Positions 46,623-54,541 of a stretch of DNA of 64,000 nt are shown piece after piece. The translations under genes and the position numbers were made by a program. Under the pieces are notes generated by a model. That model saw only the letters and a program-made list of their open reading frames with translations. It was not told the origin of the DNA and made no database searches. Position 1 is the first letter of the stretch; every line of letters starts with the position of its first letter. The DNA lies in contig NZ_RXLQ01000012.1 in NCBI RefSeq assembly GCF_003953935.1, forward strand, positions 1 through 64,000. The letters run 5' to 3'. The stretch is from Massilia atriviolacea (GTDB taxonomy: Bacteria > Pseudomonadota > Gammaproteobacteria > Burkholderiales > Burkholderiaceae_D).

Positions 46623-47825
46623 ATGAACGACACCAAGCACGCCGCCGACGCACTGTTCATCTTACTTGGCGCCATCATGATCCTGGCGATGCATGCCGGC
46701 TTCGCCTTCCTGGAACTGGGCACGGTCCGGAAAAAGAACCAGGTCAACGCCCTGGTCAAGATCCTGGCCGACTTTGCCGTCTCGACGATTGCCTATTTTT
46801 TCATCGGCTACGGCATCTCCTACGGCGTCGATTTCTTTGCCAGCGCCGACGTGCTGGCCCGGCGCAACGGCTACGACCTGGTCAAGTTTTTCTTCCTGCT
46901 CACCTTCGCCGCCGCGATTCCGGCGATCGTCTCGGGCGGCATTGCCGAGCGCGCCAGGTTCCATCCGCAACTGATCGCCACCGCCGTGCTGGTCGGCTTC
47001 ATCTACCCGCTGTTCGAAGGCATCGCCTGGAACCAGCGCTTCGGCATCCAGGCCTGGCTGAAACTGGCCTTCGGCGCCGAGTTCCACGACTTTGCCGGTT
47101 CGGTCGTGGTGCACGCCGTGGGCGGCTGGATCGCCCTGCCCGCCGTGCTGCTGCTGGGCGCGCGGCGCGGGCGCTATGGGCGCAACGGCGCCATCGCCGC
47201 CCATCCGCCCTCCTCGATTCCCTTCCTCGCGCTGGGCGCCTGGGTCCTGGCGGTGGGCTGGTTCGGCTTTAACGTGATGAGCGCGCAAACCCTGGACAAG
47301 ATGAACGGCCTGGTCGCCGTCAATTCCCTGATGGCCATGGTCGGCGGCACCCTGGCCGCGCTGGTGCTCGGCAAGAACGACCCCGGCTTCACCTACAACG
47401 GCCCGCTGGCCGGACTGGTGGCCGTGTGCGCGGGCTCGGACCTGATGCATCCGCTCGGCGCGCTGGCCACCGGCGCCATCGCCGGCGCCATCTTCGTGGC
47501 CATGTTCACCCTGACGCAAAACCGCTGGAAGATCGACGACGTGCTCGGGGTCTGGCCGCTGCACGGCCTGTGCGGCACCTGGGGCGGCCTCGCCGCCGGC
47601 ATCTTCGGCCTGCAGGGCCTGGGCGGCATGGGCGGGGTGTGCTTCATGGCGCAACTGGCGGGCACCGTGCTCGGCGTACTCATTGCCCTGGCCGGCGGCT
47701 GGCTGGTATATGGCGTGCTGAAGAAGACCATGGGCTTGCGGCTCGACCCCGAGCAGGAATTCCAGGGCGCCGATTTGTCGATCCACCACATTTCATCGAC
47801 GCCGGAACGGGAATCGAACTGGTAG
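46623..47825 (+). CDS. amt: Ammonium transporter Amt, 400 aa
   Basis: The protein has the eleven-helix pattern of Amt/MEP transporters with their conserved stretches FAFLELGTVRKKNQVN, IPAIVSGGIAERARFH, FEGIAWNQ and VVHAVGGWIALP (first pore His). The second pore His is in LMHPLGALATGAIAGA, and GVWPLHGLCGTWGG follows. It should import ammonium across the inner membrane. No glnK gene lies beside it, although amt and glnK usually travel together. No NtrC site was recognised upstream. The region 46452-46622 holds only GC-rich sequence. Confidence 0.94.
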   Translation: MNDTKHAADALFILLGAIMILAMHAGFAFLELGTVRKKNQVNALVKILADFAVSTIAYFFIGYGISYGVDFFASADVLARRNGYDLVKFFFLLTFAAAIPAIVSGGIAERARFHPQLIATAVLVGFIYPLFEGIAWNQRFGIQAWLKLAFGAEFHDFAGSVVVHAVGGWIALPAVLLLGARRGRYGRNGAIAAHPPSSIPFLALGAWVLAVGWFGFNVMSAQTLDKMNGLVAVNSLMAMVGGTLAALVLGKNDPGFTYNGPLAGLVAVCAGSDLMHPLGALATGAIAGAIFVAMFTLTQNRWKIDDVLGVWPLHGLCGTWGGLAAGIFGLQGLGGMGGVCFMAQLAGTVLGVLIALAGGWLVYGVLKKTMGLRLDPEQEFQGADLSIHHISSTPERESNW

Positions 47826-47843
47826 CGCGTGCATGGGGGAGCC

Positions 47844-47872
47844 TTGCAACATTAGCCATACCAAACTAAAAT
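47844..47872 (+). promoter_or_regulatory. Promoter with embedded operator of the FadR-type regulator gene
   Basis: TTGCAA (47844-47849), a 17 bp spacer and TAAAAT (47867-47872) form a promoter. The operator-like TAGCCATACCA (47853-47863) lies inside the spacer and fits TNGTNNNACNA except for one base. This architecture recurs at three other promoters of the locus, suggesting autoregulation. Confidence 0.65.
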
Positions 47873-47919
47873 CGGGCGAGCATCTCCCCCTCACGCCTTA
47901 CCCCGGATCCAAGCAATCG

Positions 47920-48618
47920 ATGAAGAAACCCTCCGCGCCGCAAGAATCGACCTCGGCTGAGCCGCGCCTTTACCGGGTCGTCGCCACCCGCATCCAGGCA
48001 CTCATCCGCGACGAGAGCATCCAGGCCGGCGAACGCCTGCCGGCCGAGCGCGACCTGGCGGCCAAGCTCAGCGTCAGCCGCGCCTCGCTGCGCGAAGCGC
48101 TGATCGTGCTCGAACTGAGCGGCATCGTGGAAGTGCGCGGCGGTTCCGGCGTGTATGTCAGCGAACAGGCCACGGCCCAGGCCGATGTGCCCGAGGTCGG
48201 GCCGGGTCCGTTCGAAGTGCTGGCCGCGCGCCGCATGATCGAGTCCGAAGTGGCGGCGCTGGCCGCCAAGATGGCCACCGACTCGGCGATCGACGCGATC
48301 CTGACGGCGGTGCTGGAGATGGAACACCACCACGAAGACCGCGCCAGCAACGAGCAGGCCGACCGCAATTTTCACCTGGCCATCGCACGCGCGACCGGCA
48401 ACACGGCCCTGGTCGGCGTCATCGATTATCTGTGGAACCAGCGCGGCAGCCTGTGGCACAAGCTCAAGGAACATTTCCAGACCGAAGACCTGCGCGTGAC
48501 CACCCTGACCGACCACCGCAAGATCCTCGAAGCGATTGCCTCGCACGACGTGGCCGGCGCGCGCCAGGCCATGCGCGCGCACCTCGAGCGCGTCACGCGC
48601 ACTTTCTCGCGCGGGTAA
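47920..48618 (+). CDS. GntR-family (FadR subfamily) regulator of the pectin locus, 232 aa
   Basis: An N-terminal winged helix (about 20-85: LYRVVATRIQALIRDESIQAG, LPAERDLAAKLSVSRASLREA, VRGGSGVYVS) is joined to an all-helical FCD ligand domain. That domain has metal-binding His/Asp residues (ADRNFHLAIARATGN near 150; LTDHRKILEAIASHD near 200). FadR-type regulators of sugar acid genes usually repress until a uronate-like ligand binds. Four promoters of the neighbouring pectin genes carry matching operators, including its own. The start MKKPSAPQ is preferred because longer frames run through the promoter. Confidence 0.9.
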   Translation: MKKPSAPQESTSAEPRLYRVVATRIQALIRDESIQAGERLPAERDLAAKLSVSRASLREALIVLELSGIVEVRGGSGVYVSEQATAQADVPEVGPGPFEVLAARRMIESEVAALAAKMATDSAIDAILTAVLEMEHHHEDRASNEQADRNFHLAIARATGNTALVGVIDYLWNQRGSLWHKLKEHFQTEDLRVTTLTDHRKILEAIASHDVAGARQAMRAHLERVTRTFSRG

Positions 48619-48790
48619 TCCGCTCCCGCACCCGGCGTCGCGGCCCGCCAAGCGCCGCGATCTCGTCCGGTCCGCCCCCTCCCCGCCATCCCCCACCGCC
48701 TTGCCGTTCCCGCCGCGTGCCGCCGCGTGCCGCCGCGTGCCGCCCTGGCGCGGGAACGACGAGGCATCCGACAAAATTGGCAAGTCCGCC

Positions 48791-48833
48791 TTGATTAATT
48801 GGTCAGGCCAAATTAGAATCGGCCTAACCATAA
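48791..48833 (+). promoter_or_regulatory. Promoter with two operators before the TonB remnant-esterase genes
   Basis: TTGATT (48791-48796), a 17 bp spacer and TAGAAT (48814-48819). The near-palindrome TTGGTCAGGCCAA (48799-48811) fills the spacer, and a second copy CGGCCTAACCA (48820-48830) follows the -10 at 20 bp centre-to-centre. Confidence 0.75.
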
Positions 48834-48858
48834 GAACAATCAGATCAGGAGACACGCC

Positions 48859-49359
48859 GTGCCCACACCATCCCGGTTCCCGCAGCCGACGCGACTGCTT
48901 TCCGCCATCGCCATCGCGCTCCTGGCCTTGGGCAGGCAGGCCGCCGCGCAGCAGGCGGACGCCGGCATGGCCCGGGTCGCAGTCAGCGGCTCCTCCATCA
49001 AGCGCCTGGCCAGCGAAAACGCCCTGCCGCTGACCACCATCAAGGGCGAGGAACTGCTCAACCGCGGCCTGACCACGATGTCCGACGTGGCCACCTCCAG
49101 CTACATCGACACCAACGCCCTGCCGAGCGAGAAACCGGGCCAGCCCTTCTACAACGAGATCGCGCCCTACATCCTGTACAACCTGAGCGCCAACGACGCC
49201 TGGAACAAGCGGCTCAAGTTCAGCGTCGGCGTGAACAACCTGCTCGACGCCGACTCGCCGCTGTCGAACCAGCGCCTCAGCTCGCGCGTGGTCTTCGCGC
49301 AAAACATCGCCAAGCCGATCGGCCGCGCCTACAACGTACGAGCGAACTACACCTTCTGA
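48859..49359 (+). pseudogene. Internally deleted TonB-dependent receptor, frame intact, 166 aa
   Basis: The N-terminus is a TonB receptor start: signal peptide (LLSAIAIALLALGRQAAAQ), then VAVSGSSIKRLASENALPLT and TIKGEELLNRGLTTMSDV of the plug. At about residue 76 the sequence jumps to a barrel end (PYILYNLSANDAWNKRLKF, VGVNNLLDADSPL ... YNVRANYTF, with the terminal Phe). A normal member has 800-1000 residues, so the plug's rest and most of the barrel are gone. The frame continues across the joint, and a regulated promoter and the next gene remain. It cannot form a channel. Confidence 0.8.
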
Positions 49360-49361
49360 CA

Positions 49362-50165
49362 ATGAAAAAGCCCATTCACACCCTGATGGCGGCCGCCGCC
49401 CTGGCGCTGGCGGCCTGCGCGCCGGCCCAGGCGGCGGACGCCGCCGCCAAACCGGCGCGCATCATCCTCGTCGGCGACTCGACCATGGCGAGCCGCACCG
49501 GCTATGGCGACGCCCTGTGCCGGCGCCTGCAGGCCGGGGGCGCCTGCATCAACCTGGCGCGCGGCGGGCGCAGCTCCGGCAGCTTCCGCGCCGAGGGCCG
49601 CTGGGACGAAGTGCAAGCGCTGCTGCGCGACGGCACGGCCTACAGCGCCAGCTACGTGCTGATCCAGTTCGGCCACAACGACCAGCCCGGCAAGCCGGGA
49701 CGCTCGACCGACCTCGTCAACGAGTTCCCGCGCAACATCGCCCGCTATGTGAGCGAAGCGCGCGCGCTGGGCGGTGTGCCGGTGCTGGTCACGCCGCTGA
49801 CGCGGCGCAGCTTCAAGGGTGCCTATCTGCGTGACGACCTGGGCCCGTGGGCAGCCGAAGTGCGGCGCGTGGCGCGCGAGACCGGCACGGTCCTGGTCGA
49901 CCTGAACAGGATCAGTGCCGAGGCGGTGCAAGCGATGGGATCGGCCGAAGCCGACACCCTGGCGCAAGCCCCGCCGCCGGACCCGGCGGCTGTGCAGGCG
50001 GCAGCATCGCCTGCGGCGACAGCCGCGGTCGAACCGCAAGGCACGCCGAAGAGCGCCTTCGACCGCACGCACGTCGGCGCGAAGGGAGCGGCCCTGTTCT
50101 CCGGCATGGTCGCAGGCGAGCTGCGCCGCAAGATCCCCGCCCTGCGCCCCGCCCTCTCCCCCTGA
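49362..50165 (+). CDS. Rhamnogalacturonan acetylesterase-like SGNH hydrolase, 267 aa
   Basis: A signal peptide (LMAAAALALAACAPAQAAD) precedes an SGNH domain with all four blocks: Ser in VGDSTMAS, Gly in NLARGGRSSGSF, Asn in IQFGHNDQPG, and Asp/His in FDRTHVGAKGA. This pattern fits carbohydrate esterase family 12, which removes acetyl groups from rhamnogalacturonan. A run of Ala/Pro (about 205-235) interrupts the domain before the last block and is unusual. The gene starts two bases after the TonB remnant, so it relies on the promoter at 48791. Confidence 0.88.
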   Translation: MKKPIHTLMAAAALALAACAPAQAADAAAKPARIILVGDSTMASRTGYGDALCRRLQAGGACINLARGGRSSGSFRAEGRWDEVQALLRDGTAYSASYVLIQFGHNDQPGKPGRSTDLVNEFPRNIARYVSEARALGGVPVLVTPLTRRSFKGAYLRDDLGPWAAEVRRVARETGTVLVDLNRISAEAVQAMGSAEADTLAQAPPPDPAAVQAAASPAATAAVEPQGTPKSAFDRTHVGAKGAALFSGMVAGELRRKIPALRPALSP

Positions 50166-50172
50166 TTCCTAC

Positions 50173-50228
50173 AACCGGGGTCAGAGCTTTAATTAGAAAT
50201 GTTTCAATTTAAAGCTCTGACCCCGGTT
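50173..50228. repeat. Palindromic GGGGTCAGAGCTTTAA element, perfect 20 bp arms
   Basis: AACCGGGGTCAGAGCTTTAA (50173-50192) and its exact reverse complement (50209-50228) flank a 16 bp loop. It lies between the acetylesterase stop and the pectinesterase start. It may form a strong hairpin in the transcript and affect the downstream gene. The same element occurs at 50361 and 62270-62476. Confidence 0.9.
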
Positions 50229-50274
50229 TGCATGCGAGCAGACAGAATCCGATTTTCCCTCTGAGTCCCGAACC

Positions 50275-52653
50275 ATGTTGAACCATCCGACCATCCCGCT
50301 GCTCCTCGCCCTGCTGCTGCCCCCTGCCGCTTCGGCTGACGCCCAGGTAAATGCGCCTACAACCGGGGTCAGAGCTTTAATTGGCAATGTGTCGCATCAG
50401 AGGTCTGACCCCGGTGTGCGGCACAAGCGGAAGGCGCTCCGGCTTGAGGAGGGCCCGGGCGCGGTGCGCACGCTGTTCGCGCATGTGCCGCCCGCCGCCG
50501 ACTATTTTGTCGAGGCGCGCATCCGCGCCCTGCCCGGACCGCCAGGCCAAATGTACTTGCTCGGCCGCCATGTCGACGATCGCAACTGGTTCGGCGCCGG
50601 CCTGCACATCGCCGATGCCAGCCCCACCGTCCAGGCCGACATCGTGCGCCAGCAGGACGGCCGACCGGTCCGCATCAAACAGGTCAAACGCAGCATCCCC
50701 AGCGCCGGCCGCTTTCTCACCGTGCGCTTCGAGATGGCCGGCGAGACGCTGAGCGTCTACCTCAACGGCGAAAAACTCACCACCGCCACCGTGCCCGGCT
50801 CGGCCATCCCCGGCGCGGTCGGCGTCTACAGCAGCGGCAAGGGCTTCGAACTGGCCGATATCCGCGTGGGCGACCCGCAACACAAGCCGATGCGCATCGC
50901 GCCCGCCGTCGCCGCCGCCAGCGTCAAGGCCCAGGCCGGCGATCCGCCTTCCACCCTCGCCATCAGCGCCTTCGCCGGCGACGGCGTCACGCCCGTGCGC
51001 TTCACGGTCCGTTCCAGCAACCCGGCCGTGGCCGGCGCCGTCGTGCGCGGCGGCGCCATCGTCTTCACGCCGAAGCAAGCGGGCAGCGCCAGCCTCATCG
51101 TCGCCAGCGTCGCCGACCCGAGCCTGCAAACCATCATCGACGCCAGCATCGCGCCCGCATTCGCGCCGCCCGCCGCAAGCAGGATCGACCTGGCCGGCGC
51201 CATCTCCCCGCCCGCGCGCGCCGACGCGGTCCAGCCCGACACCCCGCTGCGCCTGCGCTTCGACCAGCCGCCGCGCCTCGGCAGCACCGGTTCGGTGCGC
51301 ATCTACCGCCAGGCCGACCACAAGCTGGTCGACATCATCCGCCCCGGCGACGAGGTCGCGGCCATCGGCTACCCCGGCCAGGACCAGATGCGCTACACGC
51401 GCCGATCCCCGATCGTCATCGAGGGCAATAGCGCCATCATCCGCCCGCACGCCAATCGGCTCGCCTACGCCAGCGCCTACTACGTGGTGATCGAAGCGGG
51501 CGTGTTCGAGCACGCGGCCATCGGCGGCAAGCCCTTCGCCGGCATCGGCCGCGCCGCCGGCTGGAGCTTCCGCACCCGCGCCGCCGCGCCAGCGGCCACC
51601 ACCGTCACGGTGGACGATGACGGCCCCGCCGATTTCCGCACCGTCCAGGGCGCCCTCAACCACGCGATGCAATACACCGGCCGCGGCACGCCGGTGACCA
51701 TCGCCGTGGCCAACGGCCGCTACGACGAAATGCTCTTCATCCGGGGCAAGGACAATCTCACCATCCGGGGCGAGAGCCGCGACGGCGTCGTCATCCACAA
51801 CGGCAACAACGACGGCTACAATCCCGGCTCGGGCGCCAGCCAGGCGCCGCATTCGCCCTCCTTCACGGGCGGGCGCGCGCTTCTGATGGCCGAAACGTCG
51901 GACCTGCTCACCCTCGACACCCTGACCCTGAAAAACACCACCCTGCGCGCCGACAAGATCGCCGGCCAGGCCGAAACCGTCTATTTCAACAACGACAGCG
52001 GCCGCCTGATCGCCCGCAACGCCAGCTTTTTCAGCGAGCAGGATACGGTCCAGGTCAAAGGCTACGCGTGGTTCTACCGCACCCTGATCGAAGGCAATGT
52101 CGACTTCATCTGGGGCGCCAACCGCGCGGCCCTGTTCGAAGAAAGCGAACTGCGCTCGGTCGGCGACAGCGCCAACCCCTCCAGCGGCGGTTACGTGGTG
52201 CAGGCGCGCACGGTGAGCGCGGCGGACCCCGGTTTCGTCTTCCTCAACAGCGCGCTGACCCACGGCCCCGGTCCCGGACCGCTGGCCAACACGATCGCGC
52301 GCGGCGCCACCTACCTGGCGCGCAGCCCCGGCACGGCGGCCACCTGGGATAACGTGGCCTACATCAACTGCAAAATGGGCGAGCACATCGCCCCGGCCGG
52401 CTGGGCCGGCCAAGGCGTGCAGCGCGAGCCGGCCCCGAATCCGGCCAGCGCCACGGCGGCCAGCGGCTGGCGCGAATTCGGCAGCATGGACCTGGACGGC
52501 AAGCCGCTCGACCTGTCGCAGCGCGCCGGCGGCAAGGTGCTCAGCGCACAGGAAGCGGCGGGCCTGTCGAGCCGCGCGGCGGTGTTTTCCGGCTTCGACG
52601 GCGGGCGCGGATGGCGCCCGCTCACGGCAGCGGCGGAGCCGGCGACGCCCTGA
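50275..52653 (+). CDS. Pectinesterase (CE8) with an N-terminal accessory region, 792 aa
   Basis: The enzyme removes methyl esters from pectin. A signal peptide (residues 1-22) leads into a beta-rich accessory region (about 50-200) and an Ig-like segment (about 205-300, SNPAVAGAVV). The CE8 beta-helix (about 440-760) holds VTVDDDGPADFRTVQGAL, the catalytic regions QAETVYFNNDSGRL and DTVQVKGYAWFYRT, and the signature IEGNVDFIWG. Residues 29-47 are encoded by a repeat element (50361-50415) dropped into the gene just after the signal peptide without breaking the frame. It follows the esterase and may share its transcript. Confidence 0.92.
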   Translation: MLNHPTIPLLLALLLPPAASADAQVNAPTTGVRALIGNVSHQRSDPGVRHKRKALRLEEGPGAVRTLFAHVPPAADYFVEARIRALPGPPGQMYLLGRHVDDRNWFGAGLHIADASPTVQADIVRQQDGRPVRIKQVKRSIPSAGRFLTVRFEMAGETLSVYLNGEKLTTATVPGSAIPGAVGVYSSGKGFELADIRVGDPQHKPMRIAPAVAAASVKAQAGDPPSTLAISAFAGDGVTPVRFTVRSSNPAVAGAVVRGGAIVFTPKQAGSASLIVASVADPSLQTIIDASIAPAFAPPAASRIDLAGAISPPARADAVQPDTPLRLRFDQPPRLGSTGSVRIYRQADHKLVDIIRPGDEVAAIGYPGQDQMRYTRRSPIVIEGNSAIIRPHANRLAYASAYYVVIEAGVFEHAAIGGKPFAGIGRAAGWSFRTRAAAPAATTVTVDDDGPADFRTVQGALNHAMQYTGRGTPVTIAVANGRYDEMLFIRGKDNLTIRGESRDGVVIHNGNNDGYNPGSGASQAPHSPSFTGGRALLMAETSDLLTLDTLTLKNTTLRADKIAGQAETVYFNNDSGRLIARNASFFSEQDTVQVKGYAWFYRTLIEGNVDFIWGANRAALFEESELRSVGDSANPSSGGYVVQARTVSAADPGFVFLNSALTHGPGPGPLANTIARGATYLARSPGTAATWDNVAYINCKMGEHIAPAGWAGQGVQREPAPNPASATAASGWREFGSMDLDGKPLDLSQRAGGKVLSAQEAAGLSSRAAVFSGFDGGRGWRPLTAAAEPATP
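50361..50415. repeat. GGGGTCAGAGCTTTAA-type palindrome inside the pectinesterase gene
   Basis: The left arm AACCGGGGTCAGAGCTTTAA matches the intergenic element at 50173 exactly. The right arm shares TCTGACCCCGGT. The 55 bp insert is in frame and codes for residues 29-47 of the pectinesterase. Confidence 0.88.
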
Positions 52654-52723
52654 GCGCCGTTCGTGATACCCTAGCGGGCTGTTTCAGCCGCCCGCGGCGG
52701 CCCTTTCGACCCACTCCCGACCC

Positions 52724-52930
52724 ATGCAAACACAACACCCAAAAGCCCAGCTCAACTGGATCCTGCTGCGCGGCCTGATCGTCTTCCTCCTCGGCGCCGG
52801 CGTCATCCTCGCGCGCGACATGGCGCCGAGCGCCTGGCTGGTCGTGACCGGCGTGCCCGCCGCGCTGACCGCCTTCAACGTCTGGCGCTGGCGCCGTTCG
52901 CGCATGGCGGCCAACGACCCGGCCTTCTGA
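52724..52930 (+). CDS. Small two-helix membrane protein, 68 aa
   Basis: Two hydrophobic segments (WILLRGLIVFLLGAGVILA and APSAWLVVTGVPAALTAF) are joined by a short polar turn and followed by a basic tail (RWRRSRMAAND). No family is recognised. It lies 70 bp after the pectinesterase gene and ends three bases from the GH43 gene, tail to tail. Confidence 0.6.
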   Translation: MQTQHPKAQLNWILLRGLIVFLLGAGVILARDMAPSAWLVVTGVPAALTAFNVWRWRRSRMAANDPAF

Positions 52931-52933
52931 ACC

Positions 52934-54541
52934 CTAGCGCCTGACCCGGAAATAATCGGCGTCGGCGTGCGCCTGCGGGCCGCCGGCGCTGAACAAGCCC
53001 ATCTGCGCACCGACCCAGCGTCCCATGCTGGCCTTGAACGGCTTGCCCGCCTCGACGAAGCTGCGGTTATCGAGGCTGTACGAGAACGATGCCACGCCGT
53101 CCGCCATCGTCATGCGCAGGCAGGCCGCATGGCCCGCCAGCGGCACCACCAGCTGGTCCTGTTCGGTGCAGCTGTTCTCATCGCCTTCGCACAGCCCCAG
53201 CACCAGTTGCGAGCCGCCCCCCGCGCGGCGCAGTCCCAGCCAGGCATATTTCATCCCCAGCAGCACCATCCCCGCACGCTCGCCCTCCCGCGTCGCCGCC
53301 AGTTCGATGCGCGTATCGACCGTGAAGGCCGGCGCCGGCAGCTTTTGCGTCAGCACCGACGCCATCTCGCGCAGATTGCTCCCCGGCTGCGCCTGCAGGC
53401 GCAAGTGGCCCGGCCTGGCCGCCAGCGAGGCCCATTCCGGCTTGCCGTTCGCGCTCCACTGCCACTGCAAGCCCAGCGCCGCGCCGGAAAACTCGTCGCC
53501 TGTCGGCGGCACCCGCAGCGGCCCCGACGACAGGGGTTTCGCATGCCGCTCGAACGGCTGGCCCACGCCGCTGGCGTCGACTTCCTCGCCGATCAGCGGC
53601 CAGCCATCCTGCCAGCGCATCGGCTGCAAGTGCACCACGCGCCCGTACGCGCGCTTGTCCTGGAAGTGAAAGAACCAGTCGCTGCCATCCTGCGCCGTCA
53701 CCCAGGCGCCCTGGTGCGGGCCGTTGATGCCGGACTTGCCCTGCGCCATGACGATCCTGTCTTCATACGGACCCTGGATGCTGCGCGAGCGGAACACCGA
53801 CTGCCAGCCTTCCTCGACCCCGCCCGCCGGCGCGAATACATAATAGTAGCCATCCTTCTTGTACAACTTCGGCCCTTCCAGCGTCTTGTAGTTGGGCAGC
53901 TTGTTACCGTCGATGACGATCCGGCCGCCCTGGTCGAGCAGGCTGCGCCCGTCCGGCGCCATGCTGCGCAGGGTCAGCACATTGTTGAAACCGGCCCGGC
54001 TCTTGGCCCAGCCGTGCAGCAGCCAGGCCTTGCCGTCGTCGTCCCACAACGGGGTCGGGTCGATCAGGCCCTTGCCGCCGGCCAGCAGGTGCGGCGCACT
54101 CCACGGTCCGCCGAAACTGGTGGCGCTGACGACGTAGATGCCGAAGTCGGGATCCGGATAGAAAATCCAGAATTTGCCGTCATGGAAACGCAGGCACGGC
54201 GCCCACACGCCCTTGCCCGGCTGCGGCGTGGCGAACACGTTTTCCGGCACCAGCCTGGGCAGCGCGTGGCCGACCAGTTCCCAGTTGACCATGTCGGCCG
54301 ACTGCAGCAGCGGCAGGCCGGGCGTGTTGCTGAAGCTCGACGAGGTCATGTAATAGGTGTCGCCGACACGGATCGCATCGGGGTCGGAATAATCGGCGTG
54401 CAGGATCGGGTTCCGGTACTGGCCGTTGCCCAGGTCGGCCGTCCACGCCTGCTGCGGGACGGCGGGCGTGCCCTGGCAGGCGCCGAGGGCCAGCGGCAGG
54501 ACCAGCAGCGCGGCCCGCTGCAGGAAAAAAGGTGTGCTCAT
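52934..54541 (-). CDS. GH43-family glycosidase lipoprotein, 535 aa
   Basis: A lipobox LALGAC (Cys near residue 22) anchors it. The five-bladed GH43 catalytic domain shows the three acids in place: base Asp in NPILHADYSDPDAI, the pKa-tuning Asp in GLIDPTPLWDDDG, and the acid Glu in KTLEGPKLYKKDG. A C-terminal concanavalin-like domain follows (about 345-535). Such enzymes release arabinose or xylose side chains, here probably from pectin. The ATG overlaps the stop of the upstream esterase gene (ATGA), so the two are coupled on the minus strand. Confidence 0.92.
   Translation of the reverse strand: MSTPFFLQRAALLVLPLALGACQGTPAVPQQAWTADLGNGQYRNPILHADYSDPDAIRVGDTYYMTSSSFSNTPGLPLLQSADMVNWELVGHALPRLVPENVFATPQPGKGVWAPCLRFHDGKFWIFYPDPDFGIYVVSATSFGGPWSAPHLLAGGKGLIDPTPLWDDDGKAWLLHGWAKSRAGFNNVLTLRSMAPDGRSLLDQGGRIVIDGNKLPNYKTLEGPKLYKKDGYYYVFAPAGGVEEGWQSVFRSRSIQGPYEDRIVMAQGKSGINGPHQGAWVTAQDGSDWFFHFQDKRAYGRVVHLQPMRWQDGWPLIGEEVDASGVGQPFERHAKPLSSGPLRVPPTGDEFSGAALGLQWQWSANGKPEWASLAARPGHLRLQAQPGSNLREMASVLTQKLPAPAFTVDTRIELAATREGERAGMVLLGMKYAWLGLRRAGGGSQLVLGLCEGDENSCTEQDQLVVPLAGHAACLRMTMADGVASFSYSLDNRSFVEAGKPFKASMGRWVGAQMGLFSAGGPQAHADADYFRVRR

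Noticed and set aside
43697-47272. 1191-codon plus-strand frame overlapping the PAS-GGDEF-EAL and Amt genes
   Set aside because: Its composition is Arg/His/Pro-rich and it lacks any motif. The real genes are in another frame with full domains.
50377-52413. 678-codon minus-strand frame opposite the pectinesterase
   Set aside because: It is an antisense shadow rich in Gly/Ala/Val/Asp with no family features.
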